From Deltaproteobacteria bacterium (GTDB taxonomy: Bacteria > Desulfobacterota > Syntrophobacteria > Syntrophobacterales > Syntrophobacteraceae), in assembly GCA_021780695.1 (NCBI GenBank), contig JAJXYD010000015.1, positions 1-41,692 on the forward strand: a stretch of 41,692 nt of DNA. The letters run 5' to 3'. The translations under genes were made by a program, and so were the position numbers. Of this stretch, positions 23,482-32,299 are shown one piece after another; within the stretch, counting starts at the first letter, position 1, and each line of letters opens with the position of its first letter. The notes below the pieces were generated by a model. It had not been told where the DNA came from and searched no databases. It saw nothing but the letters and a program-made list of their open reading frames with translations.

Positions 23482-26172
23482 TTGAGCGAGAAGGAAGTTT
23501 TACATATTGTGATCGGCTGGTTCAAAAAGAAGGAAAATGGTAATTCGGAGACGTTTGGAAGGGACCCCTACGGTTTTTCGATAAAGATTAAACCCAGGTT
23601 TCCCTTGCAGAAATGGTTTGAGCGGGTGGCAGGCCATGTGAGCGTTCCCGAGGATCGCCAGGAGTCGCTGCGCAGGCTTTGCGGCAAGGGTGTTGTTGTC
23701 TATACTATAAAGGAACCCTCGCAGATTGACTTCGTCTACATCAGTATGAGGCTGCGGCAGCTGGGGCTGCCTGCGCCCGTGTTTATGTTCGACCAGCGAC
23801 CTTATCCCTGGCAGCCGCGATGGTATGCCCTAAAGACTGTGGTCAAGCATTTCATTCACCTCCTGCGCCAGGGCTGTTTCCCCGATCCGTATGCCGGAGG
23901 CTATTATGCCGATAAAATAAACAGCGGCAACTGCGGACTTTTCCCCCTTGTGGGTAAGCGGGGCTATTATCGCAGTACGGTCCTGGTTGGAAACGATCCT
24001 CTCGAGCACCTCATAGATATCCAGAAAAGTTGTGACAAACCCATCTACATCGTTCCTGTCGTGCTCCTCTATAACAGGCGCCCGGAGGGACGGCACCGGT
24101 GGGGGCCCCTAGAGATGTTTTTGGGGCAAAGGAAACCCTTTGGTTTCCTGCGCAAAATGGCCTCTTTTGTCCGGGGTAATCCCTATGCGGTCATGGAAAC
24201 CGGTGAACCTCTAAACATCCGGGAAATTTTGCCCGAACTTTCCGAAGAACCCTGGCAGAGGCGAAAACAGATTTTTGAGCTAAGGCGCTCCCTTATCGAT
24301 TCGGTCGATGAGATCAAAAGGGCCGTGACGGGTCCGACGATTAAGAGCAAGCTCGAGATGAAGGAGATAATCCTTCACCATCCAAAGCTTGAGGCTATGA
24401 TGGAAAGGCGCGCCCGGACCTCTTCGCAGCAAATCTGGAAGGTGCGCATGGAGGCCGACAGCTACCTGGAGGAAATCGCGGCCAACTACTCGGTAAATTT
24501 CATCCAGATAGCCTCCAAGATTTTTAACTGGGTCTGGAATAACCTCTTCGATGGTGTTGAACTCGATTATGAGAGCCTGCAGGAGGTCAAACGTGCGGCC
24601 AGAAACAATACGCTCGTATATATCCCCAGTCATAAGAGCCACATGGATTACCTGCTGTTCTCACAGCTGCTCTACTCAAATAATCTCTACCCGCCGTTTA
24701 TAGCCGCGGGTAAAAACCTTGCCTTCTGGCCTCTGGGTTCAGTTTTTCGCAGGGGCGGCGCCTTCTTTATCCGGCGAGCTTTCAAGGGAAAATTTTACGC
24801 CGAGGTCTTCTCTCTTTATGTCAAAACAATGGTGCAGTTGGGACACAATATCGAGTATTTTATAGAGGGCGGCCGAAGCCGAACGGGCAAGTTGGTTTTG
24901 CCGAAACTGGGATTGCTGACCATCCTTATCCAGGCGGTCGAACAGGGCTATTGCGAGGATTTGGTCTTTGTGCCCGCTTCCATATGCTATGATCGCATAC
25001 CCGAGGCCGAGTCCTACTTAAATGAAGTTATTGGAAATCCTAAAGAAGAGGAAAACCTCGGGCAGTTGGTAAAGGTGCGCCGTATCATGCGCAAACGTTA
25101 TGGGCGCGCATACATAAAGTTTGCCCAACCGATTTCTCTCAGGCGCTACCTTGAAAGCCAGCATCACAGCATCGACAGCATGCGGCCCAAGGAGCGCCAT
25201 GCGATGTATCGCAATTTTGCCTACCGTATCATTAACTGCATTAACGAGGAATCTGTCGTTACGCCTTTTGCCCTGGCGGCGGCGGCAATGCTGGCTATGT
25301 CCAACCACGGTATTTCAAAGGCCGAATTTCTCGAAATATCGCAGATATTCCACGATTTCATCGCAGCGCGCGGCGCCGTGCTTTCAAAGACTATGAAAAA
25401 TCTTGGCGCAAGCCTCCAGGAATCGCTGCGAAATATGGAACGTAACAAGCTCATCGGCAAGCTAAAGGATGAAGACGACGATCTTGAGGAAGAGGTCTTT
25501 ACCCTCGAGGATTCAAAAAGATTGGCTTTGGAATATTATAAGAACAACATCATCCACTTCCTGCTTCCCGCCGCCTACGTTGCCACTTCCATTCTTGCCC
25601 AGCAGACTTTCCGCTTCAGCGTTAGCCAGACACTTGAAGATGTAATTTTCATGAAAAACTTCTTTAAGTTCGAATTTGTCTACGACAATGAATTGAGCGA
25701 CGAAAAGCTCCTTGGCAATGTGTTCGATATCTTTGAAAAGCTCGAGTTTCTCACTCGCATCGGCGAGGGGGGAGATCAGCCTTTTATCTTGGCTCACAGC
25801 GGTCTGCGGGCCTGCCATGCCTTTCACGGCCTGCTCAGAAATTATTTTGAGGGCTATTGGCTGGTGTTGCGCGGTCTTCGCTATCTTCAAAAAAACAGCT
25901 TTTCGGAAAAAGATTTCATGAAAAAGCTTTTGAGCCTAGGGCAGAAAGCCCTGAAGTTGGGGCTTGTCGAAAGGCCCGAATGTGTTTCGAAAATAACCTT
26001 CGATAACGCTTTGAGGCTCTACGTCGAAAAAAACATTATAATTAAGAGCGTGGGCGCGGAAAAAGAAAATGAGGAACAGTTGCGCCCTGGCCCCGAAAGC
26101 CGAGATTCTTTGCAGCTCTACAGCAAACAGATAAGCCGGTTTTTGCGATCGCCCCATTTTGCCCTGCAATAA
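23482..26172 (+). CDS. plsB: PlsB-like glycerol-3-phosphate acyltransferase
   Basis: An 896-residue acyltransferase of the PlsB/GPAT family, which puts the first fatty acyl chain on glycerol-3-phosphate at the inner membrane. The catalytic H-x4-D is His384-Asp389 (P-S-H-K-S-H-M-D-Y). The glycerol-phosphate-binding block F-I-E-G-G-R-S-R-T-G-K and the later V-F-V-P-A-S-I-C-Y-D-R complete the domain. The long flanking regions match the 800-plus-residue PlsB of proteobacteria rather than the short PlsC or PlsY. The start is uncertain: TTG 23482 has no ribosome binding site, while GTG 23509 has AAGGAAG 11 nt upstream. It lies between ampG and ilvE on the same strand. Confidence 0.92.
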   Translation: MSEKEVLHIVIGWFKKKENGNSETFGRDPYGFSIKIKPRFPLQKWFERVAGHVSVPEDRQESLRRLCGKGVVVYTIKEPSQIDFVYISMRLRQLGLPAPVFMFDQRPYPWQPRWYALKTVVKHFIHLLRQGCFPDPYAGGYYADKINSGNCGLFPLVGKRGYYRSTVLVGNDPLEHLIDIQKSCDKPIYIVPVVLLYNRRPEGRHRWGPLEMFLGQRKPFGFLRKMASFVRGNPYAVMETGEPLNIREILPELSEEPWQRRKQIFELRRSLIDSVDEIKRAVTGPTIKSKLEMKEIILHHPKLEAMMERRARTSSQQIWKVRMEADSYLEEIAANYSVNFIQIASKIFNWVWNNLFDGVELDYESLQEVKRAARNNTLVYIPSHKSHMDYLLFSQLLYSNNLYPPFIAAGKNLAFWPLGSVFRRGGAFFIRRAFKGKFYAEVFSLYVKTMVQLGHNIEYFIEGGRSRTGKLVLPKLGLLTILIQAVEQGYCEDLVFVPASICYDRIPEAESYLNEVIGNPKEEENLGQLVKVRRIMRKRYGRAYIKFAQPISLRRYLESQHHSIDSMRPKERHAMYRNFAYRIINCINEESVVTPFALAAAAMLAMSNHGISKAEFLEISQIFHDFIAARGAVLSKTMKNLGASLQESLRNMERNKLIGKLKDEDDDLEEEVFTLEDSKRLALEYYKNNIIHFLLPAAYVATSILAQQTFRFSVSQTLEDVIFMKNFFKFEFVYDNELSDEKLLGNVFDIFEKLEFLTRIGEGGDQPFILAHSGLRACHAFHGLLRNYFEGYWLVLRGLRYLQKNSFSEKDFMKKLLSLGQKALKLGLVERPECVSKITFDNALRLYVEKNIIIKSVGAEKENEEQLRPGPESRDSLQLYSKQISRFLRSPHFALQ

Positions 26173-26227
26173 GTTGTCTGGAGCGCGGCCAACGCTTGTT
26201 TCCAAAGTTAACCGAGGAGGAATTGGG

Positions 26228-27304
26228 ATGGATATTTCCGTTCATTCGCTTGACCCGTCGCAAAGGCACCCAAAGCCTGCTGACGAAAAAAATCTCGTTT
26301 TCGGCCGGGTCTTTACCGATCATATGTTCAAGGTCGATTTCCAAAAAGACAAGGGCTGGCATGATGCCCGCATCGTGCCCTACGCACCACTGGACCTCGA
26401 TCCCGCCGCGATGGTGCTCCACTATGGACAGGGCATATTTGAAGGCCTCAAAGCCTACAGGCGCTCCAACGGCGAAATCTGGCTCTTTAGGGCAGGGCAT
26501 AATTGCGAACGGTTAAACCGTTCGGCAAAACGGATGTGCATGCCTGAAATCGATCCCGCCTTTCAACTCCAGGCTATTGAAAAACTCGTAGCTGCCGACA
26601 GGGACTGGGTTCCCCACAGCCTTGGCTCCTCGCTCTATATAAGGCCTACCATGATAGCTGTTGAACCCCATCTTGGCGTGCGTCCCGCCACCGAATATCT
26701 CTACTTTATCATCACCGGGCCCGTTGCGGCTTATTATGCCGAAGGGTTTAATCCCGTAAAGATATATGTGGACGAAGAATATGTGCGCACGGTTCGTGGG
26801 GGGCCGGGCGATGCCAAGACCATGGCAAACTATGCTTCAAGTCTCTATGCGGCCGAGATAGCCAAGCAAAAAGGCTACACCCAGGTGCTTTGGCTAGATG
26901 GCGTCGAAAGACGCTATGTCGATGAGGTCGGAACGAGCAACATCTTTTTCCGGATTGGCGACGAACTTGTGACTCCGCCTCTTTACGGCTCGATTCTTCC
27001 CGGCATTACCCGCGATTCGGTCATTATGCTGGCAAAACACTGGGGTATCACGGTTAGCGAAAGGCGCATCACAATTGACGAAGTTATTGAAAAGGCCCGC
27101 TCAGGCGAACTCAAGGAAATTTTTGCCTCGGGCACTGCCGCTGTTATTTCCCCGGTTGGAGAAATCTGCTACCGAGACAAGATCTGTAAAATTTCTGACG
27201 GATCCGTTGGTGAGTTGGCGCTAAGGCTCTACGATGAGATTTTGGGCATCCAATACGGCCAAAGGGAAGATATCTTCGGTTGGATGAAACGCGTCGAGAT
27301 CTGA
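26228..27304 (+). CDS. ilvE: Branched-chain amino acid aminotransferase
   Basis: A 358-residue PLP-dependent fold-type IV transaminase that interconverts Leu, Ile and Val with their 2-oxo acids. The PLP lysine is Lys197 in G-G-P-G-D-A-K-T-M-A-N-Y-A-S-S-L. Other conserved blocks are H-Y-G-Q-G-I-F-E-G-L-K-A-Y (65-77), Y-I-R-P-T-M (137-142), V-D-E-V-G-T-S-N-I-F-F and F-A-S-G-T-A-A-V-I-S-P-V. The length and the N-terminal extension match the eukaryote-like BCAT type (about 355 residues), not the shorter E. coli type. The start is ATG 26228 with GAGGAGG 7 nt upstream; the longer frame to 26159 overlaps plsB. Confidence 0.95.
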   Translation: MDISVHSLDPSQRHPKPADEKNLVFGRVFTDHMFKVDFQKDKGWHDARIVPYAPLDLDPAAMVLHYGQGIFEGLKAYRRSNGEIWLFRAGHNCERLNRSAKRMCMPEIDPAFQLQAIEKLVAADRDWVPHSLGSSLYIRPTMIAVEPHLGVRPATEYLYFIITGPVAAYYAEGFNPVKIYVDEEYVRTVRGGPGDAKTMANYASSLYAAEIAKQKGYTQVLWLDGVERRYVDEVGTSNIFFRIGDELVTPPLYGSILPGITRDSVIMLAKHWGITVSERRITIDEVIEKARSGELKEIFASGTAAVISPVGEICYRDKICKISDGSVGELALRLYDEILGIQYGQREDIFGWMKRVEI

Positions 27305-27323
27305 TAGCTTAGGAGGTGGCGAG

Positions 27324-27902
27324 GTGCTCTTGCTTGCAATTTACGGGTCGCCCAGGAAAAACGGCAACACCGATCTCATGACCGACAGCTTTATCGAAGG
27401 GGCCCTGTCTATCCCAGGGGTCACCCTCGAAAAGGTTTATATAAGGGATAGGGCGATTTCGGGCTGCCTTGGCTGCGGCTATTGCGACAAGAAGGGCGTC
27501 TGCGTGCAAAAAGACGACATGCAAAACGTCTACCCTCTTTTGGAAAGGGCCGAAAGGATTGTTTTCGCCAGTCCAATTTACTTTTACGGGATAAGCGGTC
27601 AAGCAAAGGTTTTTGTCGACCGCACCCAGGCCCTTTTTATGAAAAAAGAGCTGGCCAAGTCTCATGGCACCTATACTCCTGCTTCCGTTGCGAGAAAAGG
27701 ACTTTTCCTGTGTGCGGGCGCAACCCGCGGTAAGAGGCTCTTTGATTGTCCCGTTTTGACCGCCAGATACTTCTTCGATGCTATCGACGTCGAATATGAA
27801 GGGGAACTCTGCTTCAGGGAGCTGGATGAAAAGGGGGCCGTGCTTGCCCATCCCTCCGCTCTGGAGGATTGCAGACGCCGGGGGGCGGCCTTTATCTCAT
27901 AA
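27324..27902 (+). CDS. NAD(P)H-dependent FMN reductase / iron-sulfur flavoprotein-like
   Basis: A 192-residue flavodoxin-fold protein. The N-terminal FMN phosphate loop is G-S-P-R-K-N-G-N-T-D (8-17). A cysteine cluster, C48-x2-C51-x2-C54-x5-C60, follows in the position where iron-sulfur flavoproteins of anaerobes bind a [4Fe-4S] cluster. F-A-S-P-I-Y-F-Y-G-I-S is the second FMN contact. Such proteins shuttle electrons or reduce oxygen species and quinones; the partner is unknown. GTG 27324 has AGGAGG 7 nt upstream. It is the last gene before a strong terminator and begins 19 nt after ilvE, so it is probably co-transcribed. Confidence 0.85.
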   Translation: MLLLAIYGSPRKNGNTDLMTDSFIEGALSIPGVTLEKVYIRDRAISGCLGCGYCDKKGVCVQKDDMQNVYPLLERAERIVFASPIYFYGISGQAKVFVDRTQALFMKKELAKSHGTYTPASVARKGLFLCAGATRGKRLFDCPVLTARYFFDAIDVEYEGELCFRELDEKGAVLAHPSALEDCRRRGAAFIS

Positions 27903-27967
27903 GGGAAAAGTCTGTTTTCAACACCATTTTTGATATAGAAGATAGGCGGATGGATTCTAATGCAAAA

Positions 27968-27998
27968 GGGGCCGGCGCTGCCGGCCCCCTCTTTTTTT
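27968..27998 (+). terminator. Strong intrinsic terminator after the ilvE operon
   Basis: A 9-bp GC stem, GGGGCCGGC at 27968-27976 and GCCGGCCCC at 27980-27988, has a 3-nt loop and is followed by CTC and seven T (27992-27998). It ends the plus-strand operon. The convergent cold-shock gene stops at 28027. Confidence 0.92.
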
Positions 27999-28026
27999 AC
28001 CTGAGTCGATTTGGAGCTTGTCTTCT

Positions 28027-28227
28027 TTAGAGCTTTCTTACGTTAACCGCCTGCGGACCCTTTTGCCCCTTTTCAATCTCGAACATCACTTCCTGGCCTT
28101 CATTAAGGGTCTTGAACCCATTTTCTTCAATTGCGCTGAAATGGACAAAAACATCCGGCCCGCCAGTTACTTCTATGAAGCCATAGCCCTTTTGTTCATT
28201 AAACCACTTCACTCGACCTTCCGCCAT
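28027..28227 (-). CDS. cspA: Cold-shock protein (CspA family)
   Basis: A 66-residue single cold-shock domain, an OB-fold that binds single-stranded RNA and DNA and melts mRNA structure. RNP1 is K-G-Y-G-F-I (13-18) and RNP2 is V-F-V-H-F (26-30). The surface aromatics Trp8, Phe9, Tyr15, Phe17, Phe27 and Phe30 are all present. AAAGGA precedes ATG 28227 by 7 nt. A candidate promoter lies about 135 nt upstream, giving a leader of about 125 nt, as for cold-regulated csp mRNAs. Which csp paralogue it is cannot be told. Confidence 0.95.
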   Translation of the reverse strand: MAEGRVKWFNEQKGYGFIEVTGGPDVFVHFSAIEENGFKTLNEGQEVMFEIEKGQKGPQAVNVRKL

Positions 28228-28359
28228 TACAAATTCCTTTCACTCAATTAAAAGTCCAAACCAGGCGCGTTATTGGAGAACTTGCGTCGAACATGTCGTA
28301 CGGCGAAAGACCGATTTACGGCAAACCCCAAATATCGTCCTAAAACACACAGCTTTTTC

Positions 28360-28388
28360 AGCATAGCCTATTTTGTATTCAAAATCAA
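28360..28388 (-). promoter_or_regulatory. Candidate cspA promoter
   Basis: On the minus strand TTGATT (28388-28383), 17 bp and TATGCT (28365-28360), each matching 4 of 6 positions. The -35 is part of a 13-bp direct repeat (28383-28395, and again with one mismatch at 28408-28420), spaced by 25 bp. Confidence 0.5.
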
Positions 28389-28659
28389 TAAATAACGACG
28401 CCTCTGCAACCAATAAATAAAATGCCCTATCCCTCTTTGTTGCTCCAAGGGTGTTTCCTGACCGGATAAATCGGTATTTTCGAGGGCTGCGGGATTTTCT
28501 GCGCGCACTACTATAGGTCTATTATGCGAAGTTTAAACGACGACTGCCTCTTAAAACTGCCAAGGCTTTCAAAATCTTGTGCGATTGCAACTGTGATGGC
28601 TGACCTGGGGAGTTTTTTTGTGCTAAGGACTTGGGAAAAGTGGGTATATACTCAAAGGT

Positions 28660-28693
28660 GCCCGCACTCTATGGGGAGGGCGAGAGTGCGGGC
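28660..28693 (-). terminator. Hairpin downstream of mlaA
   Basis: A perfect 11-bp stem, GCCCGCACTCT at 28660-28670 and AGAGTGCGGGC at 28683-28693, has a 12-nt loop. It begins 30 nt after the mlaA stop. No real T tract follows on the minus strand, so it may be a weak terminator or a 3'-end stabiliser. Confidence 0.6.
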
Positions 28694-28722
28694 GAAATCA
28701 AAATCTCTATACGGTTATGCGG

Positions 28723-29487
28723 CTATTTGAACTGATCCTGCAAACCTTTGTCTACCAGGTTATCCCGATACTGCATATATCCGTTTCGCATCGAGACATA
28801 AGGGTCGAGGGCGGCCTTTTTCATGGTTTCGTAAGAATCGATATTGTCTGCGGCTTTGCCAACATAGTCAACCGTGTCGGCCGGGATTGTGTTCCAAAAC
28901 GGTCCAGGCACCCAAAAAAGCGGGTTCATGACCGAATCGGCGGCTAACCCGAAGAGATCTCTAATATCGGATGGGCCCAGGCCGGGCACTACAAGGTAAG
29001 GTCCCGGCGCCACTCCCCACATGCCAAGCGTTTGGCCAAAATCTGAATCAACCCTTCTTACTCCAAGAGCATTTTTGGCCACATCGAACATACCGCCAAT
29101 CCCTACCGTCGAATTTAAGATAAAACGCGACATAGTATTGCCGGCCATTGTGGGACGAGCCTGCAGAACAAAATTTACGAAGCGCGCCGGGTCCTCCAGA
29201 TTTTCAAACCCATTGCGAAAAATCGAGCGTACCGTTACGGGAAGCTCGTCATAGGCGTTGGTTATGGGCGTAATCACCTGGGTGTAGAGTCGGTCGTTGA
29301 AAGAGAAAATTTTCTGGTTACTTTTCTCGAAAGGGTCCGATACCTTCGGCTCCGCTATCTCCTGTTGACTGGTCGAGGTCTGCTGCTGGTCGGTAAAGAT
29401 CTGGGCGCGAGCCTGGATCTGAAAGCCCAAGGCGACTGAAATGAAAAAAAATAGAAATGTAGCTTTTAACCAGGTGATTTTCCACAT
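28723..29487 (-). CDS. mlaA: MlaA/VacJ family protein without lipobox
   Basis: A 254-residue protein of the MlaA (VacJ) family, the outer-membrane part of the Mla pathway that removes misplaced phospholipids from the outer leaflet. Typical blocks are D-P-F-E-K-S-N-Q-K-I-F-S-F-N-D, G-I-G-G-M-F-D-V-A, D-F-G-Q-T-L-G-M-W-G and G-P-Y-L-V-V-P-G-L-G-P-S. MlaA is normally a lipoprotein, but this signal peptide ends in Q-A-R-A-Q with no Cys, suggesting signal peptidase I cleavage after Ala28. I chose ATG 29487, with GAGGAG upstream, because the longer frame to 29553 overlaps the likely promoter. No other mla genes are here. Confidence 0.92.
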   Translation of the reverse strand: MWKITWLKATFLFFFISVALGFQIQARAQIFTDQQQTSTSQQEIAEPKVSDPFEKSNQKIFSFNDRLYTQVITPITNAYDELPVTVRSIFRNGFENLEDPARFVNFVLQARPTMAGNTMSRFILNSTVGIGGMFDVAKNALGVRRVDSDFGQTLGMWGVAPGPYLVVPGLGPSDIRDLFGLAADSVMNPLFWVPGPFWNTIPADTVDYVGKAADNIDSYETMKKAALDPYVSMRNGYMQYRDNLVDKGLQDQFK

Positions 29488-29524
29488 TGGGTTTGTCTCC
29501 TCTTTAGGCGCATCAATTAGTTCG

Positions 29525-29553
29525 TATATAGTTAGGCCTATCAACAAGTGCAA
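29525..29553 (-). promoter_or_regulatory. Candidate mlaA promoter
   Basis: On the minus strand TTGCAC (29553-29548), 17 bp and TATATA (29530-29525). The predicted transcript would begin about 30 nt before ATG 29487, leaving room for its ribosome binding site. Confidence 0.45.
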
Positions 29554-29669
29554 GCAAATAATGTGCTCAGCGCAACCAATTTATCGCCGCCGGGGTTTGC
29601 CCTCGGCCTCCCTGCGGTCCTGTCCCGATATTTTAGTCCTGTCGCCTTCTGTTTGTTTGGTAACCCCGA

Positions 29670-29697
29670 TTGCGTGGTTTCCAAGGTGTAATATATT
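29670..29697 (+). promoter_or_regulatory. Candidate ftsH promoter
   Basis: TTGCGT (29670-29675), 16 bp and TATATT (29692-29697) on the plus strand. The -10 is good and the -35 matches only 3 of 6 positions. It would give a leader of about 115 nt before ftsH. Confidence 0.3.
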
Positions 29698-29819
29698 TAA
29701 GAGGCTTCAGCCGTAATTTATGTCTCCTGTGGGCCGTAACCCGCAACGACCTGGCCCCTGCGCTATGTAGTGCGATTCTTTCAGGCTTTTGCGTCAACTG
29801 CCTAAGAAAATGAGGGAAA

Positions 29820-31766
29820 ATGGCCGGCAACGAACAAAAAGACCCTTTGAGCAGATTCCTTGACCGTTTAAAAGGGCACTCCGGCAAAGGCAATCAGGGC
29901 ACGGACCAGCAGAAATTCCATTTTTCCATCTGGTATTTCATTCTGGCCGTTCTGGCGATCTTTTGGGTGCAAAGCATTCTTAACCAGCAGCAGACTGATC
30001 GGGTTTCGTATTCTCAATTTAAGCAGTTGATTAAAAGCGGCAAGGTGGCCTCCGTGCTGATAAGCTCGGATTTGATTACGGCTACGCTTAAAAGCAGGGA
30101 CGACCAAAAAACGGCTAAAACCGTAAGCACCGTTCGTGTCGATGACCCCGACCTTGTCAGGGACCTTGAAGCTCAAAAAATAGAGTTCAGCGGCACTGCC
30201 GACGACAAGTGGCTTGGAACTTTGCTCACCTGGGTAGTGCCTCTGGCGATTTTTTTCTTTCTTTGGAGTTTTCTTATGCGCCGCATTGGAAGTGGACCCC
30301 AGGGAGTACTCTCCGTAGGCAAGGCAAAGGTTAAAATTTATGCGGAAAAAGAGATCCGCGTCACTTTTAACGATGTGGCCGGGATAGACGAGGCTAAGGC
30401 GGAGTTGGAAGAAGTCGTGGAGTTTTTAAAGGCGCCCGCAAAGTTTGAAAGGCTGGGGGGAAAGATCCCAAAGGGAGTGCTTCTGGTGGGTGCCCCCGGT
30501 ACAGGCAAGACCCTTCTTGCCCGGGCTGTGGCCGGAGAAGCCGGAGTACCCTTTTTTAGTATGAGCGGTTCTGAGTTCGTTGAGATGTTTGTCGGGGTCG
30601 GAGCCGCGCGGGTGCGCGATCTTTTTGCCCAAGCCAAGGAGCATGCCCCTTGTATCATTTTTGTCGACGAATTGGATGCCTTGGGAAAGGCTCGAGGTCT
30701 TAACCCCATGGGCGGTCACGACGAGAGGGAACAGACCCTTAACCAGTTGCTTGTCGAGATGGACGGCTTTGATCCAAGGGCCGGGGTAATTATAATGGCG
30801 GCCACGAACCGGCCCGAGATTCTCGACCCCGCGCTGCTGAGACCCGGCCGCTTCGATAGGCACGTCGCCATCGACAAGCCCGACATAAAGGGAAGAGTGG
30901 CCATTTTAGAAGTTCATGCCAGAGAGGTCAAACTGGGCAGCGACGTCGATTTGAAAATAATTGCGGCAATGACTCCTGGATTTGTGGGGGCCGATCTTGC
31001 CAATCTCATAAATGAAGCCGCACTCATTGCGGCCAGGCGCAACAAGGAAGAGGTTACGATGGCCGATTTTCAAGAGGCGGCCGATAGAATTATAGGCGGA
31101 CTTGAAAAAAGAAACAGGGCTATGAACCCGAAGGAAAAGGAAATCGTTGCCTACCATGAATCCGGCCACGCTCTTGTTGCCATGAGCCTTTCCAACACCG
31201 ATCCGGTTAGCAAAATTTCCATCATCCCCCGCGGCATCGCAGCCCTTGGCTATACCCAGCAGCTTCCAACCGAAGATAGATATCTCATGACACGCGAGGA
31301 GTTGCTTGCAAGACTAAAGGTTCTTCTCGGCGGAAGGGTCTCGGAGGAAATCATTTTTGGAGACATTTCCACGGGGGCTCAAAACGATCTGCAGCGGGCA
31401 ACCGATATTGCGCGGCGCATGATAATGGAATACGGTATGAGTAAAAAACTTGGTCCCCTGACCTACGTGCGCGATACGCGTTCGGCCCACCTCGATCTTG
31501 GTTTGGCTCCCCGGGAAAGAGAGTATAGCGAAAAAACCGCTCAACAAATCGATGAGGAGATGGTGGCGATGATCGAGGAAACCCACAGGGAGGTGAGAAT
31601 GATTCTTAGCGAGCAGCGCTCCATGCTCGAAAAGCTTGCCGGGATATTGCTCGAAAAGGAAACCATAGAGGGCGGAGAGCTCAAAGAGTTCCAGAAGCAG
31701 GTTAGGGCAGGGTTGTCACAGGCAGCTTCCTGGGGTCCCTCCTCCAGAGAGGGGAACGCAATCTAG
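29820..31766 (+). CDS. ftsH: ATP-dependent zinc metalloprotease FtsH
   Basis: A 648-residue membrane AAA+ protease that degrades misassembled membrane proteins and short-lived regulators. Two hydrophobic segments (about 36-54 and 132-152) flank the periplasmic domain. Walker A is G-A-P-G-T-G-K-T (224-231) and Walker B is I-I-F-V-D-E-L-D. The second region of homology ends in [18 protein letters not shown]. The zinc site is H-E-S-G-H (446-450), with the third ligand Asp in the G-A-Q-N-D-L block. The usual I-D-E-I-D-A-V-G-R-x-R-G segment reads [12 protein letters not shown] here, a mild variant. A second FtsH elsewhere in the genome would not be surprising. Confidence 0.97.
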   Translation: MAGNEQKDPLSRFLDRLKGHSGKGNQGTDQQKFHFSIWYFILAVLAIFWVQSILNQQQTDRVSYSQFKQLIKSGKVASVLISSDLITATLKSRDDQKTAKTVSTVRVDDPDLVRDLEAQKIEFSGTADDKWLGTLLTWVVPLAIFFFLWSFLMRRIGSGPQGVLSVGKAKVKIYAEKEIRVTFNDVAGIDEAKAELEEVVEFLKAPAKFERLGGKIPKGVLLVGAPGTGKTLLARAVAGEAGVPFFSMSGSEFVEMFVGVGAARVRDLFAQAKEHAPCIIFVDELDALGKARGLNPMGGHDEREQTLNQLLVEMDGFDPRAGVIIMAATNRPEILDPALLRPGRFDRHVAIDKPDIKGRVAILEVHAREVKLGSDVDLKIIAAMTPGFVGADLANLINEAALIAARRNKEEVTMADFQEAADRIIGGLEKRNRAMNPKEKEIVAYHESGHALVAMSLSNTDPVSKISIIPRGIAALGYTQQLPTEDRYLMTREELLARLKVLLGGRVSEEIIFGDISTGAQNDLQRATDIARRMIMEYGMSKKLGPLTYVRDTRSAHLDLGLAPREREYSEKTAQQIDEEMVAMIEETHREVRMILSEQRSMLEKLAGILLEKETIEGGELKEFQKQVRAGLSQAASWGPSSREGNAI

Positions 31767-31864
31767 GCTTGACATTGCGCTTTCCTGAGGTATATAGATA
31801 CTTCTTTGATATTTGAAGTTACTAAACTCTAATTTCGCCCCGTAAATTGTGAAGGAGATTCGGA

Positions 31865-32125
31865 TTGGCAAACCATAAGTCAGCGATCAAAAGGGCAAGA
31901 CAAAGCGAGGAGCAAAGGGTTAGGAATCGCTCCTGTAAAACAAGAATAAAAAACGTTATAAGGGGCCTTGATGAAGCTCTTGATGCCAAGGCATCCGAAA
32001 AGGCCGCCGAAGAACTTAAGAAGGCAGTCTCCATTATTGCCGTTGCGGCTTCGCGTGGCGTTATCCATAAGAATACGGCTTCACGGAAAATCTCACGCCT
32101 CACTCGCAGGGTAAACTCCCTCTAG
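31865..32125 (+). CDS. rpsT: Small ribosomal subunit protein bS20
   Basis: An 86-residue basic helical protein that binds 16S rRNA early in 30S assembly. The N-terminal N-H-K-S-A-I-K-R-A-R-Q-S-E and C-terminal I-H-K-N-T-A-S-R-K-I-S-R-L-T-R-R blocks are diagnostic. The start is TTG 31865, with AAGGAG 7 nt upstream. E. coli rpsT also starts with UUG, and this takes part in its autogenous translational control. It follows ftsH by 98 nt, and a hairpin follows before the convergent holA. Confidence 0.96.
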   Translation: MANHKSAIKRARQSEEQRVRNRSCKTRIKNVIRGLDEALDAKASEKAAEELKKAVSIIAVAASRGVIHKNTASRKISRLTRRVNSL

Positions 32126-32179
32126 TCGTGCGTTTGTAAGGTTGCAGGCTTACATATGTCCGCCAACCTGAAAATATTG

Positions 32180-32205
32180 GGTGGGCACCTCTAAGTGTGC
32201 CCACC
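32180..32205. terminator. Hairpin between rpsT and holA
   Basis: A perfect 9-bp stem, GGTGGGCAC at 32180-32188 and GTGCCCACC at 32197-32205, with an 8-nt loop. It lies between convergent genes 55 nt after the rpsT stop. The following GATTTAAT is only weakly T-rich. Probably a shared terminator. Confidence 0.65.
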
Positions 32206-32299
32206 GATTTAATCGACGATTCCTTGGAATTTACGGGATAGTGTCGTCGGCTGTCCGGTCTACCCCGCCCGCACTGAGAAACCCAAACCAGGGATGGGT

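Larger units (their letters stand above)
28228..28722. other. cspA leader and intergenic region
   Basis: Nearly 500 bases without a gene between mlaA and cspA, both on the minus strand. It holds the mlaA-side hairpin, two direct repeats, the cspA promoter and the untranslated cspA leader (about 28353 to 28228). An ORF at 28524-28730 on the plus strand has no features and is not counted. Confidence 0.55.
29488..29819. other. Divergent intergenic region mlaA-ftsH
   Basis: About 330 bases holding the candidate mlaA promoter (minus) and ftsH promoter (plus). I see no gene and no clear heat-shock (sigma-32 type) promoter. Confidence 0.5.
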
